Positions 18,810-26,834 of a DNA stretch of 64,000 nucleotides are shown one piece after another (positions within the stretch are counted from its first letter, which is position 1; each line of letters starts with the position of its first letter). The stretch lies in NCBI RefSeq assembly GCF_014905415.1, contig NZ_BNEO01000001.1:558001-622000 (forward strand), read 5' to 3'. Below the pieces are notes generated by a model, which saw nothing but the letters and a program-made list of their open reading frames with translations, did no database searches and had not been told where the DNA came from. This stretch comes from Virgibacillus salexigens. GTDB lineage: Bacteria; Bacillota; Bacilli; Bacillales; Amphibacillaceae. A program made the translations under genes and the position numbers.

Positions 18810-19658
18810 ATGAAAAAAATGATTATTTCAGGTGGGGAAGGGCAGCTTGGAGTAGCATTTGCAAAAAGATTACAGCCTTCATATCATAACATCAGTTATT
18901 CAAAAAAAGAGATGGATATAACAAATCCCGAGGAAGTTGACAAAATCATCAAGCAGAATAAGCCTGATTATCTTATTCATTGTGCTGCTTACACCGATGT
19001 GGATCAATGTGAAAATATGAAAATGAAAGCTTTCCAAGTCAATACACTTGGTTCATTAAATATTGCTAAATCTTGTAAGAGTCATAAGGTGAAATTAGTT
19101 TATATTAGCAGTGATTATGTATTTGATGGTGAAAGCAATGTGGCATATAGCGAAACGAGCAAGCCAAATCCCAAAAACACCTATGGCCTAAGTAAATGGT
19201 TAGGGGAAGAAGTCGTTTTAAAAACCAACCCTGAAAGCTATATTGTAAGAACATCTTGGCTATACGGGCACGGGGGAAAAAATTTTGTACGAACGATATG
19301 GTATTTGGCGAAGCAAGGTCAGGAGGTGTCAGTTGTCTCGGATCAAATTGGATCTCCAACGTATGCAGAAGATCTTGTTGAAAAATGTTTAGAAATATTC
19401 GAATCTCCTTATGGTATCTATCACATTAGCAATCAAGGAAAATGTAGTTGGTATGATTTGGCTCGAGTAATTTACCAAGAGTCAGGCACAGGTATTCATC
19501 TGGTAAAACCAGTATTAACAAAGGATTACCAAAAGACTTCCGTGCCAAGGCCTTTTTTTTCTGCTCTAAAAATGGAAAGATTGAAGCAATTAAACATTTC
19601 CTTACCATGTACATGGAAAAAGGGGTTAACAAAATTTATGGGGAAGGAGAAACTTTAA
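18810..19658 (+). CDS. spsK: dTDP-4-dehydrorhamnose reductase, SpsK/RmlD-like
   Basis: This extended SDR reduces dTDP-4-keto-L-rhamnose to dTDP-L-rhamnose with NAD(P)H. It has 282 residues, as in SpsK. GGEGQLGVAF is the nucleotide-binding loop, YISSDYVFDG and YGLSKWLGE carry the catalytic tyrosine and lysine, and VRTSWLYG follows. I choose the ATG at 18810, 7 bases after GGGAG, from two adjacent ATGs. The spsL start codon follows its stop codon directly, so the two are translationally coupled. Its product would feed rhamnosylation of the spore crust. Confidence 0.87.
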   Translation: MKKMIISGGEGQLGVAFAKRLQPSYHNISYSKKEMDITNPEEVDKIIKQNKPDYLIHCAAYTDVDQCENMKMKAFQVNTLGSLNIAKSCKSHKVKLVYISSDYVFDGESNVAYSETSKPNPKNTYGLSKWLGEEVVLKTNPESYIVRTSWLYGHGGKNFVRTIWYLAKQGQEVSVVSDQIGSPTYAEDLVEKCLEIFESPYGIYHISNQGKCSWYDLARVIYQESGTGIHLVKPVLTKDYQKTSVPRPFFSALKMERLKQLNISLPCTWKKGLTKFMGKEKL

Positions 19659-20114
19659 ATGATGGAAGGCGTAGTTGTTAAAGAATTAATAAGACATTGT
19701 GATGATCGCGGTTATCTGACTGAGTTAGTAAGAGATGATGATAATTTGCTAGAACACTTTGGGCAGGCAACCTTTTCCATGAGTTACCCTGGAGTCATCA
19801 AAGCATTTCATTATCATGAAAAACAAGATGACTTATGGTTTTTTCCATCTGGAAATGCTCAAGTGGTTCTTCATGATCTTCGAAAAAATTCAAGTACAAG
19901 TGGGAAAACCGAAACATATTATATGGGTGAAAACAATCCTATTCTATTATTAATCCCTAAAGGAGTCGCACATGGATACCGTGTGCTTGGTTGTAATCCA
20001 GCAACTTTAATTTATTTTACAACCACTTCGTATAATCCGAAAAATCCTGATGAAAAACGGTTATCTTGGGACGACAAACAAATCGATTTTGATTGGCAGA
20101 CGCATTATCGCTAG
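19659..20114 (+). CDS. spsL: dTDP-4-dehydrorhamnose 3,5-epimerase, SpsL-like
   Basis: This cupin-fold epimerase turns dTDP-4-keto-6-deoxyglucose into dTDP-4-keto-L-rhamnose. The 151 residues match SpsL (about 152) and are shorter than RmlC. VIKAFHYHEKQDDLWF carries the catalytic histidine region and LIPKGVAHGYRVLG the second conserved block. AAGGAGA lies before a double ATG. It ends 18 bases before the convergent cgeB-like gene. Confidence 0.86.
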   Translation: MMEGVVVKELIRHCDDRGYLTELVRDDDNLLEHFGQATFSMSYPGVIKAFHYHEKQDDLWFFPSGNAQVVLHDLRKNSSTSGKTETYYMGENNPILLLIPKGVAHGYRVLGCNPATLIYFTTTSYNPKNPDEKRLSWDDKQIDFDWQTHYR

Positions 20115-20132
20115 TCAACAACAATGGTGGGG

Positions 20133-21098
20133 TTAATCACTCCTTACGATACCTATCATTTCTTCCACTCTACTCGCAAATGTATGCAAACGTAATACCT
20201 TATCTTTTGCACTTTCAGCAATTTCCTGTCGTAATTCATTTTTATTTAAATATTGGCTTATTTTGTATATGCAGTCTTCATCTGTTTGAAATGAAACAAT
20301 CTCCTTTCCCTCTTGAAAATAAGTTGGGAGTTCATCAATATATTCCATAAGTGCGAATGAACCGCAGCTTGCAATATCAAACATACGATTATTAACACTT
20401 TGATTAAGAATTCCAGCCGTATTCTGATTGGAGGGTTCATTATGAGGCCGTAACGTATTAAGTATAATCTTAGAATTTGAATAGAAATCTGCAACTTTGT
20501 TGGGGGGAATCCAACGACTTATTACCTTACATCTGCTTCTAGCTGATTTTGGAATCCATTGTGCACGCCAATTATTTCCAATTAATTGCATAGTGTATGA
20601 AGTTTTTTCTAAAATTAATAACACCAATCGAATTCTTTCTAGATAAGGGTACCCGACCATACATATATCATATTGCCTTTCTATACTTCTTTGCGAGAAT
20701 ACAGAAGGGTTTGTACCAAGCATCAGATGATGGACATTTTTGTGCCCTAGCCTTTTATAATATGCTACTGCATTTGAATCAATTGAAAATATATAATCGA
20801 AGTACGGCAGAATTTTAATGGAACGATCCGTATAATAAGGATCTTCTGTAAGCCAAAGAACCGACTTAAAATTGCCGGATTGTATGGTTTCTAATATATA
20901 AATAGGAAGATGATCCCCCAAAATAGTTAGAATCATATCGGGTTTAAACTGTTGACAAACATGTTGAAAATTCCCTCCGTTTCGTAACGAGAAATACATT
21001 GTAGTCAATCCGCTACATTTGTTTATTTCATCGTAGATCCATTGATCAAAATAGGTATAAATACCAGAATATCCGGATGGAATATATAAAACATTCAT
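20133..21098 (-). CDS. cgeB: CgeB/YkvP-like spore glycosyltransferase
   Basis: The 321 residues match CgeB (about 317), a GT-B-type protein needed for maturation of the outermost spore layer. The N-terminal MNVLYIPSGYSGIYTYFD and LWLTEDPYYTD regions, the central DICMVGYPYLERI, and the C-terminal NNRMFDIASCGSFALMEYIDELP (sugar-nucleotide side) are characteristic of the Glyco_trans_1_2/CgeB group. It lies on the opposite strand to the sps genes and back to back with the cgeD-like gene. The acceptor may be the neighbouring CotY/Z-like protein or another crust protein; this is inferred. Confidence 0.82.
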   Translation of the reverse strand: MNVLYIPSGYSGIYTYFDQWIYDEINKCSGLTTMYFSLRNGGNFQHVCQQFKPDMILTILGDHLPIYILETIQSGNFKSVLWLTEDPYYTDRSIKILPYFDYIFSIDSNAVAYYKRLGHKNVHHLMLGTNPSVFSQRSIERQYDICMVGYPYLERIRLVLLILEKTSYTMQLIGNNWRAQWIPKSARSRCKVISRWIPPNKVADFYSNSKIILNTLRPHNEPSNQNTAGILNQSVNNRMFDIASCGSFALMEYIDELPTYFQEGKEIVSFQTDEDCIYKISQYLNKNELRQEIAESAKDKVLRLHTFASRVEEMIGIVRSD

Positions 21099-21201
21099 TT
21101 CAAAGATATCTCCTCTATTTATAGATATTTATTGCTTTCAATTATATTAGGAGTTCTTCAAAAAATGACTAGCAAAAAGGGAAATGAGGCAGGTGATAAG
21201 A

Positions 21202-22509
21202 GTGAACCCTAAAATAACCGTCATTCTTACAAGTTATAATAAGCCAGACACAGTTGGCAAAGCTATTAATAGTGTATTAAATCAGACATTTAATAACTGG
21301 GAACTTTTTATTATGGACGATGCTTCGAACACACAAACTACTAATATTATCCATACTTATTTAGACGACTCACGCATTTATTATTATAATAGTGGTATTA
21401 AAGACAATCAAAGATATAAAAAAACTCGCTATGCTACGTTAATTAATATCGCCATTTCCTTATCTCACGGAGAATACATTTCCTATTTAACAGATGATGT
21501 GTTTTATTTGCCTGAAAGATTAGAGGAGATGGCGCATTTCTTGGACCAACACCCTTCCATTAACATTGTGTACTCTGGACAATTGATAAAACATGTTGAT
21601 CATTCTTACAATGTGGTAGCTGAAAAGAACCTAAACACGAAGGGCATCTTAAAAAAGGCTGCACATCAAGTCGATCATTGCTCCGTAATGCATACGAGAA
21701 ACATTGCCAATGAAGTTTTTAAATCCTATCAAAGTTATTGGAATGATGATCCTATGTATTGGTATAATGCTGATGCAGCATTCTGGAATCGATTAAATAG
21801 GTTTGCCCCCTTCCATCCCATTCCTAAAGTCTTAGATGTTAGCTTAATTACCCCATCATCTCTGCAACAGCTAACATCTTATCTTCCAGAAACCATACCG
21901 GATGGTGTTTTAGTAAAAGGATTAGATGACAAAGTTTATTTAATTGACAATCAGAAGCGTAGACATATTTCAGAAGCGATGTTTGACCAATTAAAATACA
22001 ACAGAGCTAACGTTGTACAAATACCTGACCCCATCCTTTTTAAATATGAAGAAACTATGCCTATTGACCTCAATCTTGTTAATAATGGCTTCATTCCAAA
22101 TCAACGTTTAGTACAATCAAGAGAATCCAAAGAAATGTATTTTATCCAAGATAACAAAAAAAGAAAAATTTGCAATAATAGGGTTTTACGGAGATTCCAT
22201 CTTCATATTAAGGACATAATCCTAATGGATGACATTACGTTAACAAAATTAAAAGATGGTGAAGTAATAGTTGAACGCATTTCTAATAACACACTACTAC
22301 CAGATGGAGTTGTTTTCAAATATATGAATACACATTATTTAAGTATTAATCATTGTCTACACCCCGTTCATCTAAAAATATTAAATAAACTGAAATTATT
22401 TACGAGAAATGCTGTTAGATTAACAAAAGGAGAATTTCAATTATTCGAAGTGGCAACCCCAATAACTTGGCCTTTCATAGGAGAAGATAATAAACAACAT
22501 AAAATTTAA
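21202..22509 (+). CDS. cgeD: CgeD-like family 2 glycosyltransferase with C-terminal repeats
   Basis: The N-terminal 220 residues are a GT-A glycosyltransferase (PKITVILTSYNKPDTVGKAI, ELFIMDDASN, and YLTDDVFYLPERL as the DxD-like block). The C-terminal 200 residues hold about three diverged copies of a unit that reads like KVYLIDNQKRRHIS and MYFIQDNKKRKIC, each followed by an I-x-D segment. Total length (435) is near CgeD of B. subtilis (about 426). The GTG at 21202 has AGGTG 6 bases upstream, while an ATG six codons earlier is too close to AAAGGG. It is part of the sps/cge-type spore-surface island. Confidence 0.75.
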   Translation: MNPKITVILTSYNKPDTVGKAINSVLNQTFNNWELFIMDDASNTQTTNIIHTYLDDSRIYYYNSGIKDNQRYKKTRYATLINIAISLSHGEYISYLTDDVFYLPERLEEMAHFLDQHPSINIVYSGQLIKHVDHSYNVVAEKNLNTKGILKKAAHQVDHCSVMHTRNIANEVFKSYQSYWNDDPMYWYNADAAFWNRLNRFAPFHPIPKVLDVSLITPSSLQQLTSYLPETIPDGVLVKGLDDKVYLIDNQKRRHISEAMFDQLKYNRANVVQIPDPILFKYEETMPIDLNLVNNGFIPNQRLVQSRESKEMYFIQDNKKRKICNNRVLRRFHLHIKDIILMDDITLTKLKDGEVIVERISNNTLLPDGVVFKYMNTHYLSINHCLHPVHLKILNKLKLFTRNAVRLTKGEFQLFEVATPITWPFIGEDNKQHKI

Positions 22510-22528
22510 AGCAAAGAAATTTTCTCCC

Positions 22529-22557
22529 TTGCATAAATAATGATTTTCTGTTATATT
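22529..22557 (+). promoter_or_regulatory. dapA promoter
   Basis: TTGCAT (22529-22534), a 17-bp spacer and TATATT (22552-22557) lie about 40 bases before the lysine riboswitch. Confidence 0.65.
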
Positions 22558-22598
22558 ACAGGCAACTAAATATCTTCTTATTTCAATTTTTTGAAGTG

Positions 22599-22771
22599 AG
22601 GATAGAGGTGCAATGTTCATGATTACACCGTTTGAGGATGATGAGATCCAGGGAAGATGGTGGAAAGGGGGCATTGCCGAAGCCACAGAAATCTCATATT
22701 TTCTGTAGCTGGTTCTGCTATTGAATAAATACAGGACTGTCATATAGGAAACTATATGGAGGGCTATCTGA
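22599..22771 (+). ncRNA. Lysine riboswitch (L box)
   Basis: The leader carries the conserved L-box blocks in order: AGAGGTGCAA near 22604-22613, GCCGAAG at 22676-22682, CTGGTTCTGC at 22709-22718, GGACTGTCAT near 22734-22743 and GGAGGGCTATCTGA near 22758-22771. GATAG (22601-22605) pairs with CTATC (22764-22768) as P1. A 7-bp hairpin (22776-22796) and a terminator follow. High lysine should therefore stop transcription before dapA. Confidence 0.93.
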
Positions 22772-22796
22772 CGCAAGAAACGATTCTAACGTTTCT

Positions 22797-22828
22797 GCAG
22801 CAGTGATACCCCTCGCTGTTGCTTTTTT
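22797..22828 (+). terminator. Riboswitch-controlled terminator
   Basis: GCAGCAGTGA pairs with TCGCTGTTGC (two G-U pairs) around a 6-base loop, followed by six T. It lies between the lysine aptamer and dapA. Confidence 0.9.
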
Positions 22829-22887
22829 GCGTTTATTATATATGGCCTTTCCACCTATCAAAAATTACACAAAAAGGGTGTGAAGCA

Positions 22888-23778
22888 ATGTTATTTGGCC
22901 AAGTAGTAACTGCAATGGTTACCCCATTTGATCAACAAGGAGAAATTGATTTTCAAGCAACGGAAAATCTAGTTAATTATTTAATTGCAAATGGATCCGA
23001 TGCATTAGTCGTAGCTGGTACAACTGGAGAATCACCAACACTTACAAATGAAGAAAAATTAGCGTTATTTAAATCGGTTGTGAAAATTACTAACGGCAGA
23101 ATTCCAATTATTGCTGGGACTGGATCAAATCATACAAAAGCATCGATTGAGTTAACGAAACAAGCAGAACAAACTGGCGTAGATGGTATTATGCTGGTTA
23201 CCCCATACTATAGCAAGCCTTCACAAGAAGGGATATATAGACATTTTCAATCGATCGCCGAAGCAACCTCCCTACCGATCATGCTTTATAACGTTCCAGG
23301 TAGAACTGTTGCCAATGCTAGCGCTGAAACAATTGTAAGACTATCTGAAATTGATTCTATTGTATCAATTAAAGAGGCCAGCGGTGACCTTGATCAAATC
23401 ACGGAAATCATTCGTCGCACGCCTCATGATTTCACACTTTATAGTGGAGATGATGGACTTACATTACCTGTATTATCGGTAGGAGGAACTGGTGTCGTTT
23501 CCGTAGCTTCCCATATAATTGGCAATGAAATGCAAGAAATGGTCAACCAGTATCGAAATGGAAATGTAATAAGAAGTGCAGAGGTGCATCAGCATCTACT
23601 CCCAATTATGAAAGCACTATTTGCGGCACCGAGTCCAACACCAGTAAAAGCAGCATTGAACCTTAAAGGTATTTCTGTTGGTAGCGTTCGTTTGCCAATG
23701 GTGCCTCTACATCAAGAAGAGTACGAAGAATTGAAACATGTATTGCAGTTCAGCCAATCCATGGTATCCGCGATATAA
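22888..23778 (+). CDS. dapA: 4-hydroxy-tetrahydrodipicolinate synthase
   Basis: This class I aldolase-type enzyme condenses pyruvate and aspartate semialdehyde on the lysine/dipicolinate route. The 296 residues match DapA (about 290). The pyruvate-binding TTGESPTL, the LYNVPGRT tyrosine and the Schiff-base lysine in SIVSIKEASGD are all present. I start at the ATG at 22888 after AAGGGTG; an in-frame ATG at 22819 falls within the terminator. It is monocistronic behind a lysine riboswitch and ends at a strong terminator, so it is likely a lysine-controlled copy. Dipicolinate for spores might need another dapA copy. Confidence 0.94.
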   Translation: MLFGQVVTAMVTPFDQQGEIDFQATENLVNYLIANGSDALVVAGTTGESPTLTNEEKLALFKSVVKITNGRIPIIAGTGSNHTKASIELTKQAEQTGVDGIMLVTPYYSKPSQEGIYRHFQSIAEATSLPIMLYNVPGRTVANASAETIVRLSEIDSIVSIKEASGDLDQITEIIRRTPHDFTLYSGDDGLTLPVLSVGGTGVVSVASHIIGNEMQEMVNQYRNGNVIRSAEVHQHLLPIMKALFAAPSPTPVKAALNLKGISVGSVRLPMVPLHQEEYEELKHVLQFSQSMVSAI

Positions 23779-23804
23779 AAAATTTACAATTATGCAATGC
23801 CATA

Positions 23805-23848
23805 AAACAGCCGCACATCTTTTTGTGACGGCTGTTTCTTTTTGCTTT
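23805..23848. terminator. Bidirectional terminator between dapA and gntR
   Basis: AAACAGCCG and CGGCTGTTT form a 9-bp stem extended by CAC/GTG. It has T-runs on the plus side and A-runs on the minus side, and both convergent genes end here. Confidence 0.85.
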
Positions 23849-23854
23849 TACTTA

Positions 23855-24577
23855 CTACTCCCTATCCTTCAGCGAAATAAACTTAAATACATATTTCGAC
23901 GGATGAAAGTATATTTTTGAATACTCAAATACCGTTCCTTGCACAAATGTTGAAAATGCTTTTAAATAAAGCAGCGGCTCATTCTCCTCAACATGAAGAA
24001 AATCCACAATCTCTTTCGTTGGCATGATCGGATACAGTTCTCCGTAACGTTTATCGATCTGATGACCTTTCTGTTCAATATAGTCATATTTTGATTCTTT
24101 CATCACATCAATGGACAAGTCTGGGAACAGTTCTACAGGCAAGTAAGATTCCTCCAGAATAAAAGCTTCTTTATCTGCCAATCGTAACCGCTTAATATAA
24201 TACACCTTATCATCTTCCGAAACATTTAATACATCCTGCACTTCTACTGAAGGCAATGTTAACTGAAATTCTATTATTTCATTCGATGGTTGATGGTCTA
24301 GTCTGATCATTTCCTCTGTAAAGCTTTGTAATTTATATATATTATGTTCAACCTTGTTATGGCTTATATATGTTCCACTACCTTGAACACGATATAATAA
24401 TTTTTCTTCTACCAATAACTTAATAGCCTGCCTTACTGTTACTCGACTAACACCATACGAATGAGCTAGCTTTGTTTCAGTCGGAATAGCATCTCCCTGC
24501 GCTAATTTTGCTGAGATGATATCTTCTTTAATTCTGTTTGCGATCTGTTTGTATAAAGGCAATGATTTATCCCACAT
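23855..24577 (-). CDS. GntR/UTRA-family regulator of the PTS operon
   Basis: This 240-residue repressor has an N-terminal GntR winged helix (PLYKQIANRIKEDI, IPTETKLAHSYGVSRVTVRQAI, VQGSGTYIS) and a UTRA effector domain, as in NagR, TreR and GlvR-like sugar-phosphate sensors. It is divergent from the GH4-chbG-PTS operon across a 153-base spacer. It most likely represses that operon and responds to a sugar phosphate or amino-sugar phosphate. An AGAA-N4-TTCT repeat near 24650 in the spacer might be part of the operator, but the evidence is thin. Confidence 0.88.
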   Translation of the reverse strand: MWDKSLPLYKQIANRIKEDIISAKLAQGDAIPTETKLAHSYGVSRVTVRQAIKLLVEEKLLYRVQGSGTYISHNKVEHNIYKLQSFTEEMIRLDHQPSNEIIEFQLTLPSVEVQDVLNVSEDDKVYYIKRLRLADKEAFILEESYLPVELFPDLSIDVMKESKYDYIEQKGHQIDKRYGELYPIMPTKEIVDFLHVEENEPLLYLKAFSTFVQGTVFEYSKIYFHPSKYVFKFISLKDRE

Positions 24578-24730
24578 TCAACGACCAGCCTCTCGAAAAA
24601 TATATACTTCAGTCTACCATTTACAGCATGATTTTCATAGTTACTGATAGAATTTGTTCTAAATTTGTATTGATAACCATATAATATTTGTGTTAAAGTT
24701 GTATTAAATTATAAATGAAAGGGGTTTCAT

Positions 24731-26059
24731 ATGAGAAGCAAGCAAAATCTAGTCATCGTTGGCGGTGGAAGTACGTACACACTAGGAATAATTATGAGTT
24801 TAGTAGCCGAGAAAGCTAACTTTCCACTAAGAAAAATTGTATTCTATGATAATGATAAACAGCGCCAAGAGAAAATAGCCAAAGCATCGGAAATTATCCT
24901 TAAAGAAAATTATCCAGAATTAGAAACGTTCACCTATACGACGAATAAACAAGAAGCGTTCACAGACATCGATGTTGCTTTTATTCAAATCCGTACTGGT
25001 GGATTAAGGATGCGGGAGCAAGATGAAGAAATCCCTGTACGCCATGGTGTAGTCGGCCAAGAAACCTGTGGGGCTGGTGGCATGGCCTATGGTATGCGAT
25101 CAATTACAGACATGGTTGCATTAATTCAAGATATCCGATCGTATTCCAAAGACGCCTGGATATTGAATTATACGAATCCAGCCGCCATCGTAGCCGATGC
25201 ATTAAATCGAGAGTTTAAAGCAGATGAACGAATTCTCAATATTTGTGATATGCCTATTGCAATTATGCACAGCTATGCATCGATGTTACATAAAGATGTA
25301 TGGGAGCTCGTACCAGAATATTTTGGATTAAATCATTTTGGTTGGTTTACAAGAATATATGATAAAGAGGGGAATGATTTAACGGATACCATTAAAAATA
25401 AAATACTTGAGGAGGGGTTCATACCTAAGGATAAAGAAATTGCCCATGATGAATCATGGAAGCAAACGTTTAAGCAGGCAAGGCAAATGCTGATCGATTT
25501 TCCAGAATATCTTCCAAATACATACCTGCAATACTATCTTTATCCAGACGATTTAGCGAAAAAGGAAGAGATCGGCAATACAAGAGCACGTCAAGTAATT
25601 AACGGAAGGGAAAAGCGTGTCCACGAACAATGTGACCAGATTATTAACGCGAAAACTGCTGCAATGATAGATATAGAAAGTGATATTCATGGGGTTTATA
25701 TGATACGAGCCGCTGCCTCCCTTGTTTACCATTTGCAAGAGACTTATATTGTCATTGTTGAAAATAACGGAATTATATCTAATATTCCAAATGATGCAAT
25801 GGTGGAAGTCCCTGCCTCGCTTACAAAGCATGGACCAAAACCGTATGTCGTTGGGGAAATCCCTCGGTTTTACAAAGGATTAATTGAAAATCAGTTAGCC
25901 TATGAAAAGCTAGTTGTAGATGCTTTCTATGAAAATAGTTATACAAAAGCATTACAGGCTCTTACGTTAAACAGAACAATTGTCCATGCTCCAACAGCTA
26001 AAGCTATATTAAATGACTTAATAAAAGCCAATCAAGGGTATTGGCCAGCTCTAAAATAA
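24731..26059 (+). CDS. GH4 phospho-alpha-glucosidase, GlvA/MalA-like
   Basis: This NAD- and metal-dependent glycosidase cleaves 6-phospho disaccharides through a 3-keto intermediate. The 442 residues equal GlvA of B. subtilis in length, and blocks such as GVVGQETCGAGGMAYGMRS, NYTNPAAIVADA, NICDMP and YFGLNHFGW closely follow it. The CDMP sequence is reported as typical of the phospho-alpha-glucosidase branch, whereas phospho-beta-glucosidases have CNVP-type sequences. AAAGGGG precedes the ATG. The operon continues with a ChbG-type deacetylase and a GlcNAc-type EIICB, so the substrate is probably an alpha-linked disaccharide with an N-acetyl group rather than plain maltose. Confidence 0.87.
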   Translation: MRSKQNLVIVGGGSTYTLGIIMSLVAEKANFPLRKIVFYDNDKQRQEKIAKASEIILKENYPELETFTYTTNKQEAFTDIDVAFIQIRTGGLRMREQDEEIPVRHGVVGQETCGAGGMAYGMRSITDMVALIQDIRSYSKDAWILNYTNPAAIVADALNREFKADERILNICDMPIAIMHSYASMLHKDVWELVPEYFGLNHFGWFTRIYDKEGNDLTDTIKNKILEEGFIPKDKEIAHDESWKQTFKQARQMLIDFPEYLPNTYLQYYLYPDDLAKKEEIGNTRARQVINGREKRVHEQCDQIINAKTAAMIDIESDIHGVYMIRAAASLVYHLQETYIVIVENNGIISNIPNDAMVEVPASLTKHGPKPYVVGEIPRFYKGLIENQLAYEKLVVDAFYENSYTKALQALTLNRTIVHAPTAKAILNDLIKANQGYWPALK

Positions 26060-26081
26060 AATTCTTGAAGGTGGAATAGAT

Positions 26082-26834
26082 ATGAAGCAATTGATTATTA
26101 ATGCAGATGATTTTGGATATTCGCGTGCGATTAATTACGGGATTATCGACGCGCATACAGAGGGTGTGCTAACGTCAACAACCTTAATGACCAATATGCC
26201 TGGTGCACAGCATGCCTATGAACTCGGCAGAAATCATCCAGATCTCGGAATCGGCGTCCATCTGACCCTCACATGCGGAAAACCAATATGTTCTACACAT
26301 CACACATTAGTAGATATGGATGGTAATTTCAAAAAACTCCATCATTATCAGAAACGATTTCATATCGATCAAGAAGAGTTATATTCTGAATGGAAAGCAC
26401 AAATTGAATCGTTTATTGCATCTGGGCTTACTCCAACTCATCTTGATAGTCATCATCATATTCATCATAAAGAAACAATGCAGCCAATATTTGTAGAACT
26501 TGCTAAAGAATACAATCTACCTGTTCGCAATTATCTACAACATAATGACACGACGAAAGCGCTGCGGACAACGGAAGCGTTTGAAATGAACCCAGAGGTT
26601 TTATTAAAAGATATCGATGAATTGCTCGCCATGTATAGACATGCAACTACGATTGAAATCATGTGTCACCCGGCTTATTTAGATAAGCAGATTTTAGAGC
26701 AGTCTTCCTACGCGATGCCGCGCATAGAAGAGCTAACTGCATTAATCCATCCTTCGATGAAAGCGAAATTTCGAAACAGCTCTCATGTACAGTTAATTTC
26801 GTATCGAGACTTAAGGAGAGGAGCTTTATCATGA
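26082..26834 (+). CDS. chbG: ChbG/YdjC-type carbohydrate deacetylase
   Basis: This zinc-dependent deacetylase family includes ChbG, which removes one acetyl group from phosphorylated chitobiose before hydrolysis. The 250 residues carry the NADDFG motif at 7-12, GIGVHLTLT, HLDSHHHIH and MCHPAYLD, which supply the metal ligands and catalytic residues. It lies 22 bases after the GH4 gene and overlaps the PTS gene by 4 bases (ATGA), so the three are one unit. In E. coli a ChbG-type enzyme works with a GH4 enzyme in the same way, but with a beta-linked substrate. Confidence 0.87.
   Translation: MKQLIINADDFGYSRAINYGIIDAHTEGVLTSTTLMTNMPGAQHAYELGRNHPDLGIGVHLTLTCGKPICSTHHTLVDMDGNFKKLHHYQKRFHIDQEELYSEWKAQIESFIASGLTPTHLDSHHHIHHKETMQPIFVELAKEYNLPVRNYLQHNDTTKALRTTEAFEMNPEVLLKDIDELLAMYRHATTIEIMCHPAYLDKQILEQSSYAMPRIEELTALIHPSMKAKFRNSSHVQLISYRDLRRGALS

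Noticed and set aside
22441-22776. 111-codon minus-strand ORF over the dapA leader
   Set aside because: The region is the lysine riboswitch on the plus strand and the ORF is antisense to it.
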